Shown here piece by piece: positions 45,864 through 45,915 of a stretch of 45,915 nt of DNA. Within the stretch, counting starts at the first letter, position 1, and the number at the start of each line of letters is the position of its first letter. A model generated the notes under the pieces. That model ran no database searches. It was not told the origin of the DNA and saw nothing but the letters and a program-made list of their open reading frames with translations. Source of the DNA: an uncultured Bacteroidales bacterium (lineage in GTDB: Bacteria; Bacteroidota; Bacteroidia; Bacteroidales; Bacteroidaceae); NCBI GenBank assembly GCA_945836755.1, contig CAMAMB010000015.1:1-45915 (forward strand), given 5' to 3'. Both the position numbers and the translations under genes were made by a program.

Positions 45864-45915
45864 ATGTACATCTAAGTTTTCCTACATGTACATCTAAGTT
45901 TTCCTACATGTACAT
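45861..45915. repeat. 22-base direct repeat array C (cut by window end)
   Basis: Units start at 45861 and 45883, each TACATGTACATCTAAG followed by TTTTCC, and a third begins at 45905 and runs off the window. The right arm of the preceding terminator partly resembles the end of a unit (TTTTTCT). Confidence 0.88.

Overview
The window reads as chromosomal DNA of an anaerobic Bacteroidota, order Bacteroidales, probably close to Prevotellaceae or Porphyromonadaceae. Four things support this. A BspA-like leucine-rich repeat protein ends in a type IX secretion-style tail. Serine palmitoyltransferase and pyrophosphate-linked glycolytic enzymes are present. Start codons lack Shine-Dalgarno sequences. 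Many upstream regions carry the Bacteroidota promoter element TAnnTTTG, often with TTTG or TTG 19-20 bases further upstream. No rRNA, tRNA, phage, insertion sequence or CRISPR array was seen.

Layout. 1-506 is the end of a surface LRR protein, followed by a 56-residue protein, a hairpin and an 8-base tandem repeat. 1133-22417 is a long minus-strand block: ppdK, a GH25 muramidase, pfp, asnS, a pseudouridine synthase, purB, lpdA, the glycine cleavage genes gcvPB-gcvPA-gcvH-gcvT, a lipoate ligase, a polysaccharide export lipoprotein, a uridine phosphorylase and a WD40-like envelope protein. 22634-27784 is plus strand: a LysM/periplasmic-binding fusion, a PorT-type barrel and valS. 27996-31394 is minus strand: an aberrant HisC-like protein and a PiT phosphate transporter. 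32329-45680 is plus strand: a DbpA-like helicase, a DMP19-type protein, smpB, an unrecognised secreted protein, an N-domain-less ClpC, rmlC, lepA, ftsE, lysC, lysA and serine palmitoyltransferase.

How the genes fit together. PFP and PPDK make glycolysis pyrophosphate-linked. lplA, gcvT, gcvH, gcvPA, gcvPB and lpdA form a nearly self-contained glycine-cleavage and lipoate-attachment locus. lysC and lysA are the first and last enzymes of lysine synthesis. ftsE, GH25, LysM and the polysaccharide export protein serve the envelope, and Spt makes sphingoid bases.

Most unusual points. Three separate intergenic regions (11240-11332, 31809-31940, 45861-45915) carry direct tandem repeats with the same 22-base period. 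The unit sequence differs between the three but is uniform within each, and the three share only a short ACA(T/C)C-like segment. Also notable are a full-length HisC-like aminotransferase with His where the PLP lysine should be, a ClpC that starts in the linker after the missing N-domain, and a small protein immediately behind the LRR gene. All assignments come from reading motifs by eye; no database search or structure calculation was run.
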